The notes: generated by a model from the sequence alone, not told the origin. Shown: positions 23,063-32,881, numbered from the stretch's first letter. The stretch: 34,490 bases of DNA from Pseudoneobacillus rhizosphaerae (GCF_917563885.1 NZ_CAKJTG010000029.1:13459-47948), one strand, 5' to 3'. Numbers and translations: made by a program.

Positions 23063-24223
23063 TTACATTGTTTCCGACTCTAATTTAAACCCTTCGATAA
23101 TCACATCTTCCTCAATCTCCAGCAATAAACAACGTTTTCCTTGATACATAATATATTTTACGTTTTTCAAGTCTTTCGGATTAATGGATAGATTTGCCAC
23201 GCTAGTATTGATTTTGATCGACTTTGGAATTAGACTGCTCGCTTTAAATTCATGTTTTTCATCGGATATGACAGCTTTGAAGGCATGTTCCACTTTATCG
23301 GTGTCCACATTTTCGACTCCGCTTACCTGCAAAATGCGCCCGATGTCCTTATAATCTAACTTCGGGACTTCACTTTCTTCGTTTTCGACACTCTCTTGCA
23401 CGATTTTGTCAATTTCCTCATAGACATTGGCAATGATTTTGGTATCCACTTGGTTTCCAATTACTTTATTTAAAATCAGTTCAAAGCAGTCTTTGTCTTC
23501 GCCGGCTGTTATGATTTCTTCACAATTGAGAACCGAATCAATAAATGTTTCGTCTGGCTGGTTCACTTTGCCTGCATAATATAAGATATGATTCACATCT
23601 GCAGCATTGTCATTAAAAGCAGGGAACAAGAATCCTGACAATGGCGCGGCTAAATTGATGATTGGGTCAGAGGCATTATTCGGTTTAAATTCCTTTTCAA
23701 TATAATCAAACAGCAAGGCTTTTTTCGGCTGATCGGTTCTATTAAGGCTGCAAAGGATAAATGGGCTGTAATAAACTTCATCATCCCCACCCGTTTCAGA
23801 ATCCAGGTCAACTTTCCGAGTTGGCTTTCGATATTCTCCCCGGATAAATGTTACTACCGTATCAAATTCATAAACAGCATGGGCAAACATTTTCTCAACG
23901 ATTTGAAGCATATATTCTTTCCAATCTTCCGTTAAACGTGCCTGTAAACCATCATAAAGGATAGTTTGGGTGCTAGCTTCTACATCACGTTGAAACTTTA
24001 GCTCAAACAATTTCGAATCAACATCACCTGTTAAAACCTTTTTAAAGTTTGTTAAAAATAAGTCCTGTGCTTCCTTATCTAATAATGGAAACGGAAGACT
24101 GATATGATGATAAACCTCACCAGATTCTTTCTGAACATATACATTGAAAATTTCTCTTATGGCTAAAAGATTATTGTTTAACTTAAATTGCTTTCTAAAA
24201 TTGGCGATATCTTTTTTATTCAT
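23063..24223 (-). CDS. DUF4317 family protein
   Basis: The 386-residue product matches DUF4317, found in Bacillaceae and Clostridia. It begins with the typical MNKKDIANFRKQFKLNNNLL and INxYVxKESGEV-type segment, contains EFDTVVTFIRGEYRKPT, YSPFILCSLNRTDQPKK and NLAAPLSGFLFPAFNDNAAD, and ends with IKINTSVANLSINPKDLKNV. It is soluble, rich in acidic residues and has no known activity. The ATG at 24223 is preceded by GGGAG. It is transcribed alone, ending at the terminator 22947-22982. Confidence 0.88.
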   Translation of the reverse strand: MNKKDIANFRKQFKLNNNLLAIREIFNVYVQKESGEVYHHISLPFPLLDKEAQDLFLTNFKKVLTGDVDSKLFELKFQRDVEASTQTILYDGLQARLTEDWKEYMLQIVEKMFAHAVYEFDTVVTFIRGEYRKPTRKVDLDSETGGDDEVYYSPFILCSLNRTDQPKKALLFDYIEKEFKPNNASDPIINLAAPLSGFLFPAFNDNAADVNHILYYAGKVNQPDETFIDSVLNCEEIITAGEDKDCFELILNKVIGNQVDTKIIANVYEEIDKIVQESVENEESEVPKLDYKDIGRILQVSGVENVDTDKVEHAFKAVISDEKHEFKASSLIPKSIKINTSVANLSINPKDLKNVKYIMYQGKRCLLLEIEEDVIIEGFKLESETM

Positions 24224-24364
24224 TTATCTCAACTCCCATTCCTGATTATACTCATCAGACAAGAAAATAGTAATACTTGATATTATTTTATTTTTAATAG
24301 CAATTGATGTACGAAGTGCATGTTCCTTACTTTTTTTGATATCCATTCACAGTAGAAATCCCCG

Positions 24365-24406
24365 AAAAAAATAAAACCTCTACCGTGATTAGATAGAGGT
24401 TTTTTT
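24365..24406. terminator. Bidirectional intrinsic terminator of the ABC exporter operon
   Basis: AAACCTCTA and TAGAGGTTT form the stem, with T-rich runs on both strands (TTTTTTT after the plus arm, TTATTTTTTTC after the minus arm). It lies directly behind the stop codon at 24415. Confidence 0.88.
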
Positions 24407-24414
24407 CGAATCCT

Positions 24415-26280
24415 TTAATAATTTTCAACCTTTTTCAACGTTTTATATTGATTTTGAATCATTTGAGCATAAATCCCCTGTTGAGTAATGAGATCATTAT
24501 GGTTTCCCTTTTCGGCAATTTCTCCGTTTTGAATAACCATAATCGTATCGGCATCGCGAATCGTATTAAGTCTGTGTGCAATGATAAAGCTTGTTCTACC
24601 CTCCAGCACTTTAGACAGTGCATCTTGAATATGTAACTCTGTTCGTGTATCAATACTACTAGTTGCTTCATCTAGAATGAGCAAAGAAGGTTGATTAAGA
24701 ATGACTCTAGCAATAGCCAATAATTGTCTTTGTCCATGGCTGAGATTGCCACCGTTTTCCGCGAGCTTAGTCTCATATCGCTTTGGTAAACGATTGATAA
24801 ATAAATCTGCGTTTGCTAACCGAGTCGCCGCAAATACTTCCTCATCCGTTGCATCAGGGTTTCCGTACTTTATATTTTCCATGATCGTGCCTGAAAACAA
24901 ATATGTGTCTTGTAGGACAATTCCAAAGCATTTTCGTAAGCTCTCTCTTGTGTATTCTCGAATATCGCGACCATCAATAAAGATTTGCCCCTCGGTAACA
25001 TCATAAAATCTCGTTAAGAGGTTAACAATTGTTGTTTTCCCTGCACCGGTTGGTCCTATTAAGGCTGTACTGCTACCTGCTTGTGAAATAAAGCTTACAT
25101 TTTTTAAAATCGGAACATCATCACGGTAACCAAAGCTAACATTCTTAAATTCAACAACACCTTCTGGGTTAAATAGCGGAATAGCATTAGTTTGATCCTC
25201 CGGTTCTTCTTTTCCATCGAGGATTTCAAAAACCCGTTCTGCCCCGGCAATACCTGATTGTAAAATATTGAATATATTAGCTAGGTCATTCAAGGGTCTC
25301 ACGAATTGGCGCGAGTAAGTGATGAAACTTGCAATCACACCAATGGTGATCAAATTCTCAACAGCCAAATAACCACCCACGACCGCCAAAATCGTAAAAC
25401 CAAGGTTATTGATAACATTCATAATTGGCATCAAAAAACCCGACCATATTTGTGCCTTTGTTCCGACTTTACGAAGTCTTGTGTTCACTTCTTCGAATTC
25501 GGCAATGGCCTTTTCCTCATGATTAAAGGCTTTCACGACCTCTAAACCGGAAATGGTTTCTTCAATATGGCCGTTTAGTATTCCCAATTCCTTCTGCTGA
25601 TTTCGGAACAGAATCTTGGTTTTACTCGCAATGGATTTTGTAAGTAAAAAGACTAATGGAACAGTAATAAGAGTTGCTACTGTCAAAATGGGGCTTAGAA
25701 TGATCATCATGACAAGTGAACCCGTAATGATGATGATACCAGACATAAGTTGGGTCGTTGACTGTGAAATCGTATTACTGACGTTATCTATATCATTTGT
25801 AAATCTACTCATCATTTCCCCATGTGTCCTAGAATCATAGAAAGATACAGGGAGCTTTTGTAGCTTATGAAACAAGTGATTCCGTAATCTTTTGACAATC
25901 CTTTGGGCAACACCAGCCATCAGCCAACCTTGTGAAAAATTCAAAACGGCATTCGTGATATAGGCAATTAAAAGTGTAATAACGGTAAATTGGAGTAAAC
26001 CAAAATCAACACTTTCCCCTTTTGACATCGCGTCAACACCTTTACCTATTAAAAAAGGGGCAGACAGAGCTATAATCGAATCCATTAATATAAAAGCGAA
26101 AACAATGGATAAAAGCTTTCTCTCTTTTCCAAAGTAAGACCATAGCCGTTTAATGGTACCTTTAAAATCCTTAGGTTTTACAACCTGTCTCCGAAATCGG
26201 TCAGCAGCTCCTCCTATTGGGCGTCCTGGTACGGGGGGAATGTGATCGTTCTTTTTTTCTTGTTTGGTATTACCTGCCAC
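24415..26280 (-). CDS. Heterodimeric ABC exporter, catalytic subunit (YfiC/YheH-like)
   Basis: The 621-residue half-transporter has a charged N-terminal extension (about 45 residues), six membrane helices (about 55-340) and an ATPase domain. Walker A is GPTGAGKTT (409-417), the signature is LSHGQ (513-517) instead of LSGGQ, and Walker B is LLILDEATSSID with catalytic E538. The switch histidine is H569 in IIAHR. It is thus the subunit that carries the working catalytic residues, with a weakened signature that belongs to the degenerate site. The GTG start overlaps the partner gene by 11 bases, with GGAGG inside the partner's last codons. Such pairs (TM287/288, BmrCD, YfiBC) export drugs, lipids or peptides. 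Confidence 0.92.
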   Translation of the reverse strand: MAGNTKQEKKNDHIPPVPGRPIGGAADRFRRQVVKPKDFKGTIKRLWSYFGKERKLLSIVFAFILMDSIIALSAPFLIGKGVDAMSKGESVDFGLLQFTVITLLIAYITNAVLNFSQGWLMAGVAQRIVKRLRNHLFHKLQKLPVSFYDSRTHGEMMSRFTNDIDNVSNTISQSTTQLMSGIIIITGSLVMMIILSPILTVATLITVPLVFLLTKSIASKTKILFRNQQKELGILNGHIEETISGLEVVKAFNHEEKAIAEFEEVNTRLRKVGTKAQIWSGFLMPIMNVINNLGFTILAVVGGYLAVENLITIGVIASFITYSRQFVRPLNDLANIFNILQSGIAGAERVFEILDGKEEPEDQTNAIPLFNPEGVVEFKNVSFGYRDDVPILKNVSFISQAGSSTALIGPTGAGKTTIVNLLTRFYDVTEGQIFIDGRDIREYTRESLRKCFGIVLQDTYLFSGTIMENIKYGNPDATDEEVFAATRLANADLFINRLPKRYETKLAENGGNLSHGQRQLLAIARVILNQPSLLILDEATSSIDTRTELHIQDALSKVLEGRTSFIIAHRLNTIRDADTIMVIQNGEIAEKGNHNDLITQQGIYAQMIQNQYKTLKKVENY

Positions 26281-28006
26281 CTTCTAGCACCTCCTTGCCA
26301 AACTGCGACTGATAGATTTCTAGATAAGTAGGACAATTATGAAGTAAATCGCCATGAGTCCCATTTCCAACTATTTCCCCATTATCTAACACAATGATTC
26401 GGTCCGCATCTACTACCGATGAAATTCGTTGAGCGATGAGTAAACAAGTTAGTCCTTTTGCATACTTTTTTAAAGATTCTTTAATTCTAGCTTCTGTTTC
26501 CACATCAACAGCACTGGTACTATCATCTAATATTAATATTTCTGGTTTCTTCACTAGCGCCCTTGCAATCGACAGCCGTTGTTTCTGACCACCAGAGAAG
26601 TTAACCCCACCTTGGCCGATTCGAGTGTCGTAGCCTTCTGGCGAATCCGAAATAAATCCATAGGCATCTGACATTTTAACTGCCAGTTCGATATCCTCCA
26701 ATGAAGCATCTTCACTTCCCCAGCGTATATTTTCCTTGACCGTTCCAGTAAATAAGGTTGCTTTCTGAGGTACAATCGCTACTTTTTCCCTTAGCGCTTT
26801 AGGGTTTATTTCACTAATGTCTTCCCCGTTTATTCGAATAGTACCAGAGGAAAGATCATAAAATCTCGGAATAAGTCCGACAAGACTACTCTTACCTGAA
26901 CCAGTTGATCCAATAATGCCAACCGTTTCTCCCGGTAGACAAGTGAATGTTATGTTCTTGAGAACAGGATCACCAGAGGCACCTTCATAGGCAAAAGTCA
27001 CATTTTCAAAATCAATTCTTCCTCCTTGAGTTGAAGTTGTCGAATCGCGATTCCATGTCATATCGTCTTCCTCTGCTAAAACTTCACCTATTCTGTTCGC
27101 AGACGTTTTAGCTCTAACAAACATGTTAAACACCATCGAAATCATCATTAACGAAAATAGAATTTGCGTCATATAGTTGGTGAAGGCAATAACATGACCT
27201 ACTTGCACGGTTCCATTTTCAACTCCAAAGCCCCCAAACCAAAGAACGACAACGATTCCTAGATTCATTACTAACATAATAATAGGTCCAAAGATGGCTA
27301 GAACTCGGGTAGCAGCTATTGATTTGTCTTGAAAGTCTTCATTAAATCCACTAAATTTCTCGATTTCATAATCAAAACGATTGAAGGCTTTGACGACTCT
27401 GACACCTGATAAATACTCCCTCATTACACCATTCACTTTATCGAGAGCATTTTGTACCTTTGAAAAGAGAGGTAAGCTTATTCTCATATTAAATATGATT
27501 AAAATAGCAACCATGGGAACAACAACAGCTAAAACAATCGATAAGTGAATGTTCAATCTTGTCGCCATAATTAGTCCGCCGATGGCAAGCAGCGGTGCTT
27601 TGACAAAAATACGCATCAAGCCATTCATAAACATTTGTACCTGTGAAACATCATTCGTCAATCTCGTTACTAGAGAGGCACGGTCATAACGATTAATATT
27701 TTTAAAGGAAAGATGCTGAATCTTTCGAAATAAATCATAACGTAATTCCGAACCAAAATTTTGCGACGTAATACTTGCCACAATACTCCTAGTTGAAGCA
27801 GCTAATGCCCCGAATATGGTTACTCCAAGCATCACACCGCCCATTTTTAACACATAATCTAAATCTCGATTTACAACTCCTACATCCACGATTTTCGCCA
27901 TGATGGTAGGCTGAAGTAAATCACATACGGCCTCTAGAGTAAGAAATAAAACAGCAATGCTAAAGGGTTTCCAGTATTTATTTATGTATTTATTAAAATT
28001 TGCCAT
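26270..28006 (-). CDS. Heterodimeric ABC exporter, degenerate-site subunit (YfiB/YheI-like)
   Basis: The 578-residue half-transporter has six membrane helices (about 15-300) and an ATPase domain. Walker A is GSTGSGKSS (366-374), the signature is a canonical FSGGQ (470-474), and Walker B is LILDD with D495 where the catalytic Glu should be. The switch histidine is replaced by Q526 in LLIAQRI. Both losses mark the non-hydrolytic site of a heterodimeric type IV exporter. Its partner is the overlapping downstream gene. The ATG at 28006 follows GGGGAAGGAAA. It lies 25 bases after the EamA gene, so the three are likely one operon. The substrate is unknown. Confidence 0.92.
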   Translation of the reverse strand: MANFNKYINKYWKPFSIAVLFLTLEAVCDLLQPTIMAKIVDVGVVNRDLDYVLKMGGVMLGVTIFGALAASTRSIVASITSQNFGSELRYDLFRKIQHLSFKNINRYDRASLVTRLTNDVSQVQMFMNGLMRIFVKAPLLAIGGLIMATRLNIHLSIVLAVVVPMVAILIIFNMRISLPLFSKVQNALDKVNGVMREYLSGVRVVKAFNRFDYEIEKFSGFNEDFQDKSIAATRVLAIFGPIIMLVMNLGIVVVLWFGGFGVENGTVQVGHVIAFTNYMTQILFSLMMISMVFNMFVRAKTSANRIGEVLAEEDDMTWNRDSTTSTQGGRIDFENVTFAYEGASGDPVLKNITFTCLPGETVGIIGSTGSGKSSLVGLIPRFYDLSSGTIRINGEDISEINPKALREKVAIVPQKATLFTGTVKENIRWGSEDASLEDIELAVKMSDAYGFISDSPEGYDTRIGQGGVNFSGGQKQRLSIARALVKKPEILILDDSTSAVDVETEARIKESLKKYAKGLTCLLIAQRISSVVDADRIIVLDNGEIVGNGTHGDLLHNCPTYLEIYQSQFGKEVLEGGR

Positions 28007-28031
28007 TTTCCTTCCCCTTGCTTCCTCAATC

Positions 28032-28895
28032 TTAAGTAAATGCTAGTACAAATGTCCCTACAGTAATGATTAAACCACCAATAACGGTATGTTTTGAAGC
28101 TTTTTCTTTTAAAATCACAAAGCTCAGTATTATGGTGAGGACAACACTAGACTTGTCTATGGGTGCAACGACTGACACTTCTCCAATTTCTATGGCAGCA
28201 AAATAACATAGCCATGACAATCCTGTTGCGGCACCAGATAATACTAAAAAAAGATAGCCCTTCTTAGAAATCTGTTTCATTTTTTTATACGTCCCTTGGA
28301 AAAAGACAATTGCCCATGCAAATAGTAAAATCACGATGGTCCTTAAGAAGGTAGCAACATTGGAGTCGACTCCTTCCATCCCTATTTTCGCCAAGATGGA
28401 GGTTAAAGCGGCAAATATGGCTCCAACGATTGCATAAACAATATAAATTTGTGAGCCGGTAAATCGTTTGTTCTCTTCATTTTTCCCCATTAATACAAAC
28501 GTTCCAAGAGCGATTAGTGCGCCTCCGATTAAAATTTTAGCTGTTGCTTCCTCATCCAGGACCAAGATAGATAGTATGATGGTCAAGACGATACTAGATT
28601 TATCGATAGGTACCACTTTGGAAACATCACCAATCGCGAGTGCCCGGAAGAAAAAGAGCCAGGATAAGCCAGTTGCCAGCCCAGATAATAAAATAAATAG
28701 AAGTGCTTTCGTCGAAATCATCGAAATCGCTGAAAACTGGCCAGTCACCATCACAACGATCAACGCCATGATTAAGACGATGAACGTACGAATAGCGGTT
28801 GCGAGATTGCTGTTGACATTGTCCATACCAATTTTCGCTAATATTGCCGTTAGTGAAGCAAATAAAGCAGCAAACAGCGCTAGAGTTATGCTCAT
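28032..28895 (-). CDS. EamA/DMT superfamily permease
   Basis: The 287-residue product has ten membrane helices in two homologous EamA halves of five. The duplication is easy to see: LAKIGMDNVNSNLATAIRTF in half 1 and LAKIGMEGVDSNVATFLRTI in half 2, then ATGLSWL and (V/A)VPIDKSS(I/V)VLTIILS in both. Members export amino acids, metabolites or drugs. The ATG at 28895 has no strong ribosome site; the overlap with a preceding ATG-GAT-AAA-TGA may matter. It ends 25 bases before the ABC exporter genes, which suggests co-transcription. Confidence 0.88.
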   Translation of the reverse strand: MSITLALFAALFASLTAILAKIGMDNVNSNLATAIRTFIVLIMALIVVMVTGQFSAISMISTKALLFILLSGLATGLSWLFFFRALAIGDVSKVVPIDKSSIVLTIILSILVLDEEATAKILIGGALIALGTFVLMGKNEENKRFTGSQIYIVYAIVGAIFAALTSILAKIGMEGVDSNVATFLRTIVILLFAWAIVFFQGTYKKMKQISKKGYLFLVLSGAATGLSWLCYFAAIEIGEVSVVAPIDKSSVVLTIILSFVILKEKASKHTVIGGLIITVGTFVLAFT

Positions 28896-28962
28896 TTATC
28901 CATTGTCTCACTTTCATGAATTTCAAATAATATTAATGTATACATTTGTATTCGTGAAGTCA

Positions 28963-28995
28963 ATCCAAATTTTCTGAAATTTGGATATTTTTATT
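28963..28995 (+). terminator. Orphan plus-strand terminator-like hairpin
   Basis: ATCCAAATTT and AAATTTGGAT form a perfect 10-bp stem with a TCTG loop, followed by ATTTTTATTT on the plus strand. No plus-strand gene precedes it, and it lies upstream of the minus-strand EamA gene. Confidence 0.6.
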
Positions 28996-29012
28996 TGCTT
29001 TGCTTGCATAAT

Positions 29013-29045
29013 TTGCAAAAGAAAAAGACCGCCAAAAGGCGATCT
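29013..29045 (-). terminator. Intrinsic terminator of mqo
   Basis: AGACCGCC (29026-29033) pairs with GGCGATCT (29038-29045) with one mismatch around AAAA. The minus strand then runs TTTTTCTTTTG. It lies about 58 bases beyond the mqo stop. Confidence 0.82.
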
Positions 29046-29102
29046 CATTAGAATATTATAAACCATTGCTAACATTTTTCTTTTGATGTCAATATCAAAA
29101 AA

Positions 29103-30614
29103 TTAACTAAAGACTAGTTCTCTTTCAATCTCTTTTTCACTTAAACAAAGCAATTGTTCTGTAAGCGTATGAATTTCCTTCAGTAATTCTGGATTCTCCA
29201 TTAATGACACGCCATAAGATGGAATCATTTCTTTGATTTTAGGCTCCCACTCTTTCACATGCTGCGGGAAGCATTTTTTGATAACCTCAAGCATCACGTG
29301 AACGGCAGTGGATGCACCAGGAGATGCGCCAAGTAATGCTGCGATCGAGCCATCGGCGTCCGTAATGACTTCAGTACCAAATTGAAGCGTGCCTTTTCCA
29401 TTTTCAGTATCTTTGATTACTTGAACACGTTGACCTGCTACGACAAAATCCCAATCCTCTGATACGGCATGAGGGATAAATTCACGTAGCTCTTCCATGC
29501 GCTGTTCTTTGGTTAACATGACTTGCTGAATCAAGTATTTTGTCAATGACATCTCTTTTGCGCCTGCCGCCAACATCGTTAAGACATTATTCGGCTTTAC
29601 GGAAGTGACTAAATCAAACATGGAACCCGTTTTTAAAAACTTTGGTGTAAAGCCTGCAAATGGCCCAAATAGCAATGATTTATTATTATCGATAAATCGT
29701 GTATCAAGATGAGGAACCGACATTGGTGGAGCCCCAACTTTTGCTTTTCCATAAACTTTAGCATGATGCAGTGCTACAACCTCAGGGTTATTACATACCA
29801 TAAAAATTCCGCTTACAGGGAATCCACCAATATGTTTACTCTCAGGAATACCTGATTTTTGCAGTAAATGTAGGCTTCCTCCCCCACCACCGATAAAGAC
29901 GAATTTGGCTGTATGACGTTTAACGGTTCCACTAAATTGATTCTGTACTTTCAATTCCCACAAGCCGTCGCTAGTACGGTAAATATCATTCACACTATGA
30001 TTGTATTTAATATCGACATTTTTACTTTCTAATTGTTCAAACAACATGCGTGTTAAAGCGCCAAAGTTAACATCCGTTCCAGAATCAACTTTGGTAGCTG
30101 CTATAGGTTCATTAAGTGAACGGCCTTCCATAATTAGTGGAATCCATTCCATTAGTTTTTCTGGATCTTCGGAATATTCCATTTCTTGAAATAAGGGATT
30201 ATTTGAAAGCGCTTCAAAACGTTTCTTTAAGAACGTTACATTTTCATCCCCTAGTACTAAACTCATATGAGGCAATTGTCTAATAAAATCCTGTGGATTA
30301 TTAATTAGCTTGTTTTTTATAAGGTAAGACCAAAATTGCATAGAAACCTGAAATTGTTCGTTAATTTTTATCGCTTTACTAATATCTATCGATCCATCTT
30401 GTTTTTCACTTGTGTAATTAAGCTCGCACAGTGCAGCATGACCCGTACCCGCATTATTCCATTCGTTAGAGCTTTCCTCTCCTGCTTTCTCGAGCTTCTC
30501 AAACACAGTAATGTTCCATTCGGGTACTAATTCTTTTAAGAGTGTTCCTAAAGTCGCACTCATGATTCCTGCGCCAATTAAAATGACATCTGTATTAGTT
30601 TCTTTGTTGTTCAT
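29103..30614 (-). CDS. mqo: Malate:quinone oxidoreductase
   Basis: The product (503 residues) is the FAD-dependent, membrane-associated enzyme that oxidises malate to oxaloacetate and passes electrons to quinone. The dinucleotide-binding motif [18 protein letters not shown] is at the N-terminus. Family blocks [71 protein letters not shown] and [14 protein letters not shown] follow, and [17 protein letters not shown] lies near the end. The start is the ATG at 30614, nine bases after AAAGG. An ATG at 30635 adds seven residues but lacks a ribosome site. It is a single gene ended by the terminator at 29013-29045. It can replace or work beside soluble malate dehydrogenase. Confidence 0.95.
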   Translation of the reverse strand: MNNKETNTDVILIGAGIMSATLGTLLKELVPEWNITVFEKLEKAGEESSNEWNNAGTGHAALCELNYTSEKQDGSIDISKAIKINEQFQVSMQFWSYLIKNKLINNPQDFIRQLPHMSLVLGDENVTFLKKRFEALSNNPLFQEMEYSEDPEKLMEWIPLIMEGRSLNEPIAATKVDSGTDVNFGALTRMLFEQLESKNVDIKYNHSVNDIYRTSDGLWELKVQNQFSGTVKRHTAKFVFIGGGGGSLHLLQKSGIPESKHIGGFPVSGIFMVCNNPEVVALHHAKVYGKAKVGAPPMSVPHLDTRFIDNNKSLLFGPFAGFTPKFLKTGSMFDLVTSVKPNNVLTMLAAGAKEMSLTKYLIQQVMLTKEQRMEELREFIPHAVSEDWDFVVAGQRVQVIKDTENGKGTLQFGTEVITDADGSIAALLGASPGASTAVHVMLEVIKKCFPQHVKEWEPKIKEMIPSYGVSLMENPELLKEIHTLTEQLLCLSEKEIERELVFS

Positions 30615-30635
30615 TTTTATCAACCTTTTCCCCAT

Positions 30636-31113
30636 AGTTTACCGAAAAGATGTAGGCGTCACATAAAGCTAAGGCGAGACCTAGTCATACACCTTTTCTA
30701 TTTTTTAATTTCATTATTACCATATCATAGTCTATAACATTTTTTAATAAATTTGCATATCTACTATTATATGATAATTATATATTATTTAAAAGCTGTA
30801 AATAGTAACAAGTTCAAAGATGTAAAATAACTACTGATATCTCGTTCATTTTGAAATGATGTCTTTTGGTGAAATTGGTTGTTCTTGGTACTAAATTGTA
30901 CATTTCGGATGACGTTGGGCGATTGTTAGGGAAACGTGTCCGAATCAGAGGGTTATTCAGACACAGAAGAGCAAATAAAGCATCTTCTAGCTCATGTCGA
31001 GCAAATGCTGGTCGTTTCGGAAGGTGAAATCTGATAAATAATTTATTTTGGGAAGTTCGATGCTAATGCAAGCTTTCATATTTTCTCTTTAGGTATAGGT
31101 TTCCTGTTTATAA
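30636..31113. other. Spacer with possible decayed coding sequence
   Basis: The first half is very AT-rich. The stretch 30869-31034 has richer composition and two overlapping plus-strand frames. One (GTG 30869, TGA 31027) reads VKLVVLGTKLYISDDVGRLL and so on. The next frame (GTG 30936, TGA 31034) reads VSESEGYSDTEEQIKHLLAH then VEQMLVVSEGEI. Each looks protein-like in one part only, which may mean a frameshifted remnant of one small gene. I do not recognise the family, so no gene is called. Confidence 0.3.
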
Positions 31114-31163
31114 TTGAAGGGAAGGCTTTACTACCCCTTAAAGTAGTAAAGCCTTCCCTTCAA
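31114..31163 (-). terminator. Long perfect hairpin behind yoaT
   Basis: A 21-bp perfect stem (31114-31134 with 31143-31163, starting TTGAAGGGAAGG) encloses an eight-base loop. It begins 12 bases after the stop of the DUF817 gene. There is no U-tract, so it may be a 3'-stabilising hairpin rather than a strong terminator. Confidence 0.7.
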
Positions 31164-31175
31164 CTGCACACTATT

Positions 31176-31976
31176 TTAGTGGGATTTTTCCTTAACCTGT
31201 TTTAATGTTGCTACTATTAGAAAGCTAACAATCACTAATAAGAGCCAAGAACTCACCTTTCCTAGATGAACGAGACTCCATGCATCAGTTTGGTTTGGAT
31301 ATTCCCACGCTCCAAAGAAGGTTGCGATATTTTCAGCTATCCATATAAAAAATCCAATGAGCATAAAAGAAAGGGCGATTGGCATCCGATAACGAGTTCC
31401 ACTTACCTCAAATGTGACCCATGAATGCCAGAACACGATCATCACTAGAGCAGACAACCACCATCGAACATCAATCCAAAAATGGTGTGTGAAGAAATTC
31501 AAATATATCGCACTGGCAAGAGGTACAACTGCCCAAAATGGTGGCCACTTTACCAATTCAACTTTTAACCTTCTCCACGCCTGGCAAAGAAAACTTGCTA
31601 CACTTGCGTACATGAATCCGCTATACAAAGGCACTCCAAAAAACTTGAAATAACCTGCTTCGGGATAAGACCAGGAGCCCATATGAACCTTGAAAAGCTC
31701 AAGTGCAAGCCCAATCAGATGGAACAATGTGATAACCTTTAGCTCATCTCGTGTTTCAAGCCCAGAACGTACCATCCCCCACTGCATCAGAATGCAGATG
31801 ATGAGCAGCCAGTCGTACCTTGATAGGAAAGGAAGTGGAATGAATTTAGTAAAAGCCAAAGAAGCAAAAATAACGACAGGAAATAAACAAGATAGAGCCT
31901 GCTCCCAACCAAAACGAATGAGTTGTTTTAATGTTCTCATTTTAGTTGCCTCATTTTTTCGAATGGTTAAATTCAT
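31176..31976 (-). CDS. yoaT: DUF817 integral membrane protein (YoaT-like)
   Basis: The 266-residue product has about eight membrane helices and matches DUF817/YoaT. Typical blocks are KVHMGSWSYPEAGYFKFFGV, VPLYSGFMYASVASFLCQAW, LNFFTHHFWIDVRWWL and IAENIATFFGAWEYPNQTDA. The conserved His, Trp and acidic residues in the loops hint at an enzyme or carotenoid/lipid-type membrane protein, but no function is known. The ATG at 31976 has GGGGAG seven bases upstream. It seems to be transcribed alone. Confidence 0.85.
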   Translation of the reverse strand: MNLTIRKNEATKMRTLKQLIRFGWEQALSCLFPVVIFASLAFTKFIPLPFLSRYDWLLIICILMQWGMVRSGLETRDELKVITLFHLIGLALELFKVHMGSWSYPEAGYFKFFGVPLYSGFMYASVASFLCQAWRRLKVELVKWPPFWAVVPLASAIYLNFFTHHFWIDVRWWLSALVMIVFWHSWVTFEVSGTRYRMPIALSFMLIGFFIWIAENIATFFGAWEYPNQTDAWSLVHLGKVSSWLLLVIVSFLIVATLKQVKEKSH

Positions 31977-32047
31977 GAGCTACTCCCCTTTTATAAAATA
32001 AGGAAAAGGCGATCGTTCTTTTCCTTCCGATGTTAAATTTGTTTCTT

Positions 32048-32260
32048 TTAGTCTTCATCACGTCGATATTCTAAAATATCTCCAGGCTGACAATCTAAAG
32101 CTTTACATATTGCCTCTAAAGTTGATAATCGAATTGCTTTTGCCTTTCCATTTTTCAATATGGAAAGGTTAGCCATGGTAATTCCAACCCTCTCTGAAAG
32201 CTCAGTCACGCTCATTTTCCTTTTAGCCAACATCACATCAATATTGATTATAATTGCCAT
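32048..32260 (-). CDS. YozG-type XRE-family helix-turn-helix regulator
   Basis: This 70-residue protein is almost only an HTH domain: INIDVMLAKRKMSVTELSER, then VGITMANLSILKNGKAKAIR and LSTLEAICKALDCQPGDILE. Such short Cro/CI-like regulators (YozG) are regularly encoded with a DUF2975 membrane protein. The start is the ATG at 32260, six bases after GAGGTG; that ribosome site overlaps the TGA of the upstream gene, so the two are coupled. A GTG at 32269 would coincide with the ribosome site. It probably regulates its own operon. Confidence 0.88.
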   Translation of the reverse strand: MAIIINIDVMLAKRKMSVTELSERVGITMANLSILKNGKAKAIRLSTLEAICKALDCQPGDILEYRRDED

Positions 32261-32270
32261 TGTTTTCACC

Positions 32271-32747
32271 TCAGACTATTAAGTCATTTTCCGATTTTAT
32301 ATCAATCGCTTCTTGTAAAAGTCTTTGAAGAACAGCAGCGAATACAGCGATTACCATTGAAGCAAAGATAGGGATCATTCCGATGATGACGAGGCCAGGT
32401 GCATCGTCTAGGTCTGCTACGAGAAAAACAAATGGCTCAATTACCACATACAATCCGCTGATGATTATGGCACAAAATTTGATTTTCTTTAGTGCTTTTA
32501 CCGACAATTCGGAAAAAGCTAGGTTTTTGTCAATAAAGCTTAAAAGTTTATATGCCTGATACAATGCGACAAAAAATGGGATCACTGATACATACATCCC
32601 TATTATAATGGGGTATAGTATATGGGCATAATCTGGATTTACTGGATTATTAGGTAACCAAGTCAACCCATATATACACAAAGCAAGAACTGGAGCTCCA
32701 ATCAGAAAAAGAGCTATCTTTAAGAATAGCGTTGAGCCATGTTTCAT
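32271..32747 (-). CDS. DUF2975 family membrane protein
   Basis: The 158-residue product has four membrane helices (about 10-30, 47-68, 90-112 and 125-147) with a charged loop (LLSFIDKNLAFSELSVKALK) between helices 2 and 3, the pattern of DUF2975. The start is the ATG at 32747, six bases after GAGGTG; the GTG nine bases upstream is part of that ribosome site. It is followed directly by the HTH gene with the same type of ribosome site. The pair may act as a membrane-linked regulator system; the signal is unknown. Confidence 0.85.
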   Translation of the reverse strand: MKHGSTLFLKIALFLIGAPVLALCIYGLTWLPNNPVNPDYAHILYPIIIGMYVSVIPFFVALYQAYKLLSFIDKNLAFSELSVKALKKIKFCAIIISGLYVVIEPFVFLVADLDDAPGLVIIGMIPIFASMVIAVFAAVLQRLLQEAIDIKSENDLIV

Positions 32748-32881
32748 AAAAAGCACCTCACTTATTTATTGTTAGTCTGATATTAACATGCGATTTATCG
32801 TTTTGCAATAAAATATTGTTGAATTTTATTATTTAATTGTTGTTATATAGTCTCCGGTACTATAAGTCAATTCTAATCATA

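Noticed and set aside
28627-28926. 99-residue minus-strand frame overlapping the EamA gene start
   Set aside because: It is out of frame with the conserved permease and loses protein character after the first few residues.
28468-28977. 169-residue plus-strand frame opposite the EamA gene
   Set aside because: It is an antisense shadow of the clearly conserved EamA permease and has no ribosome site.
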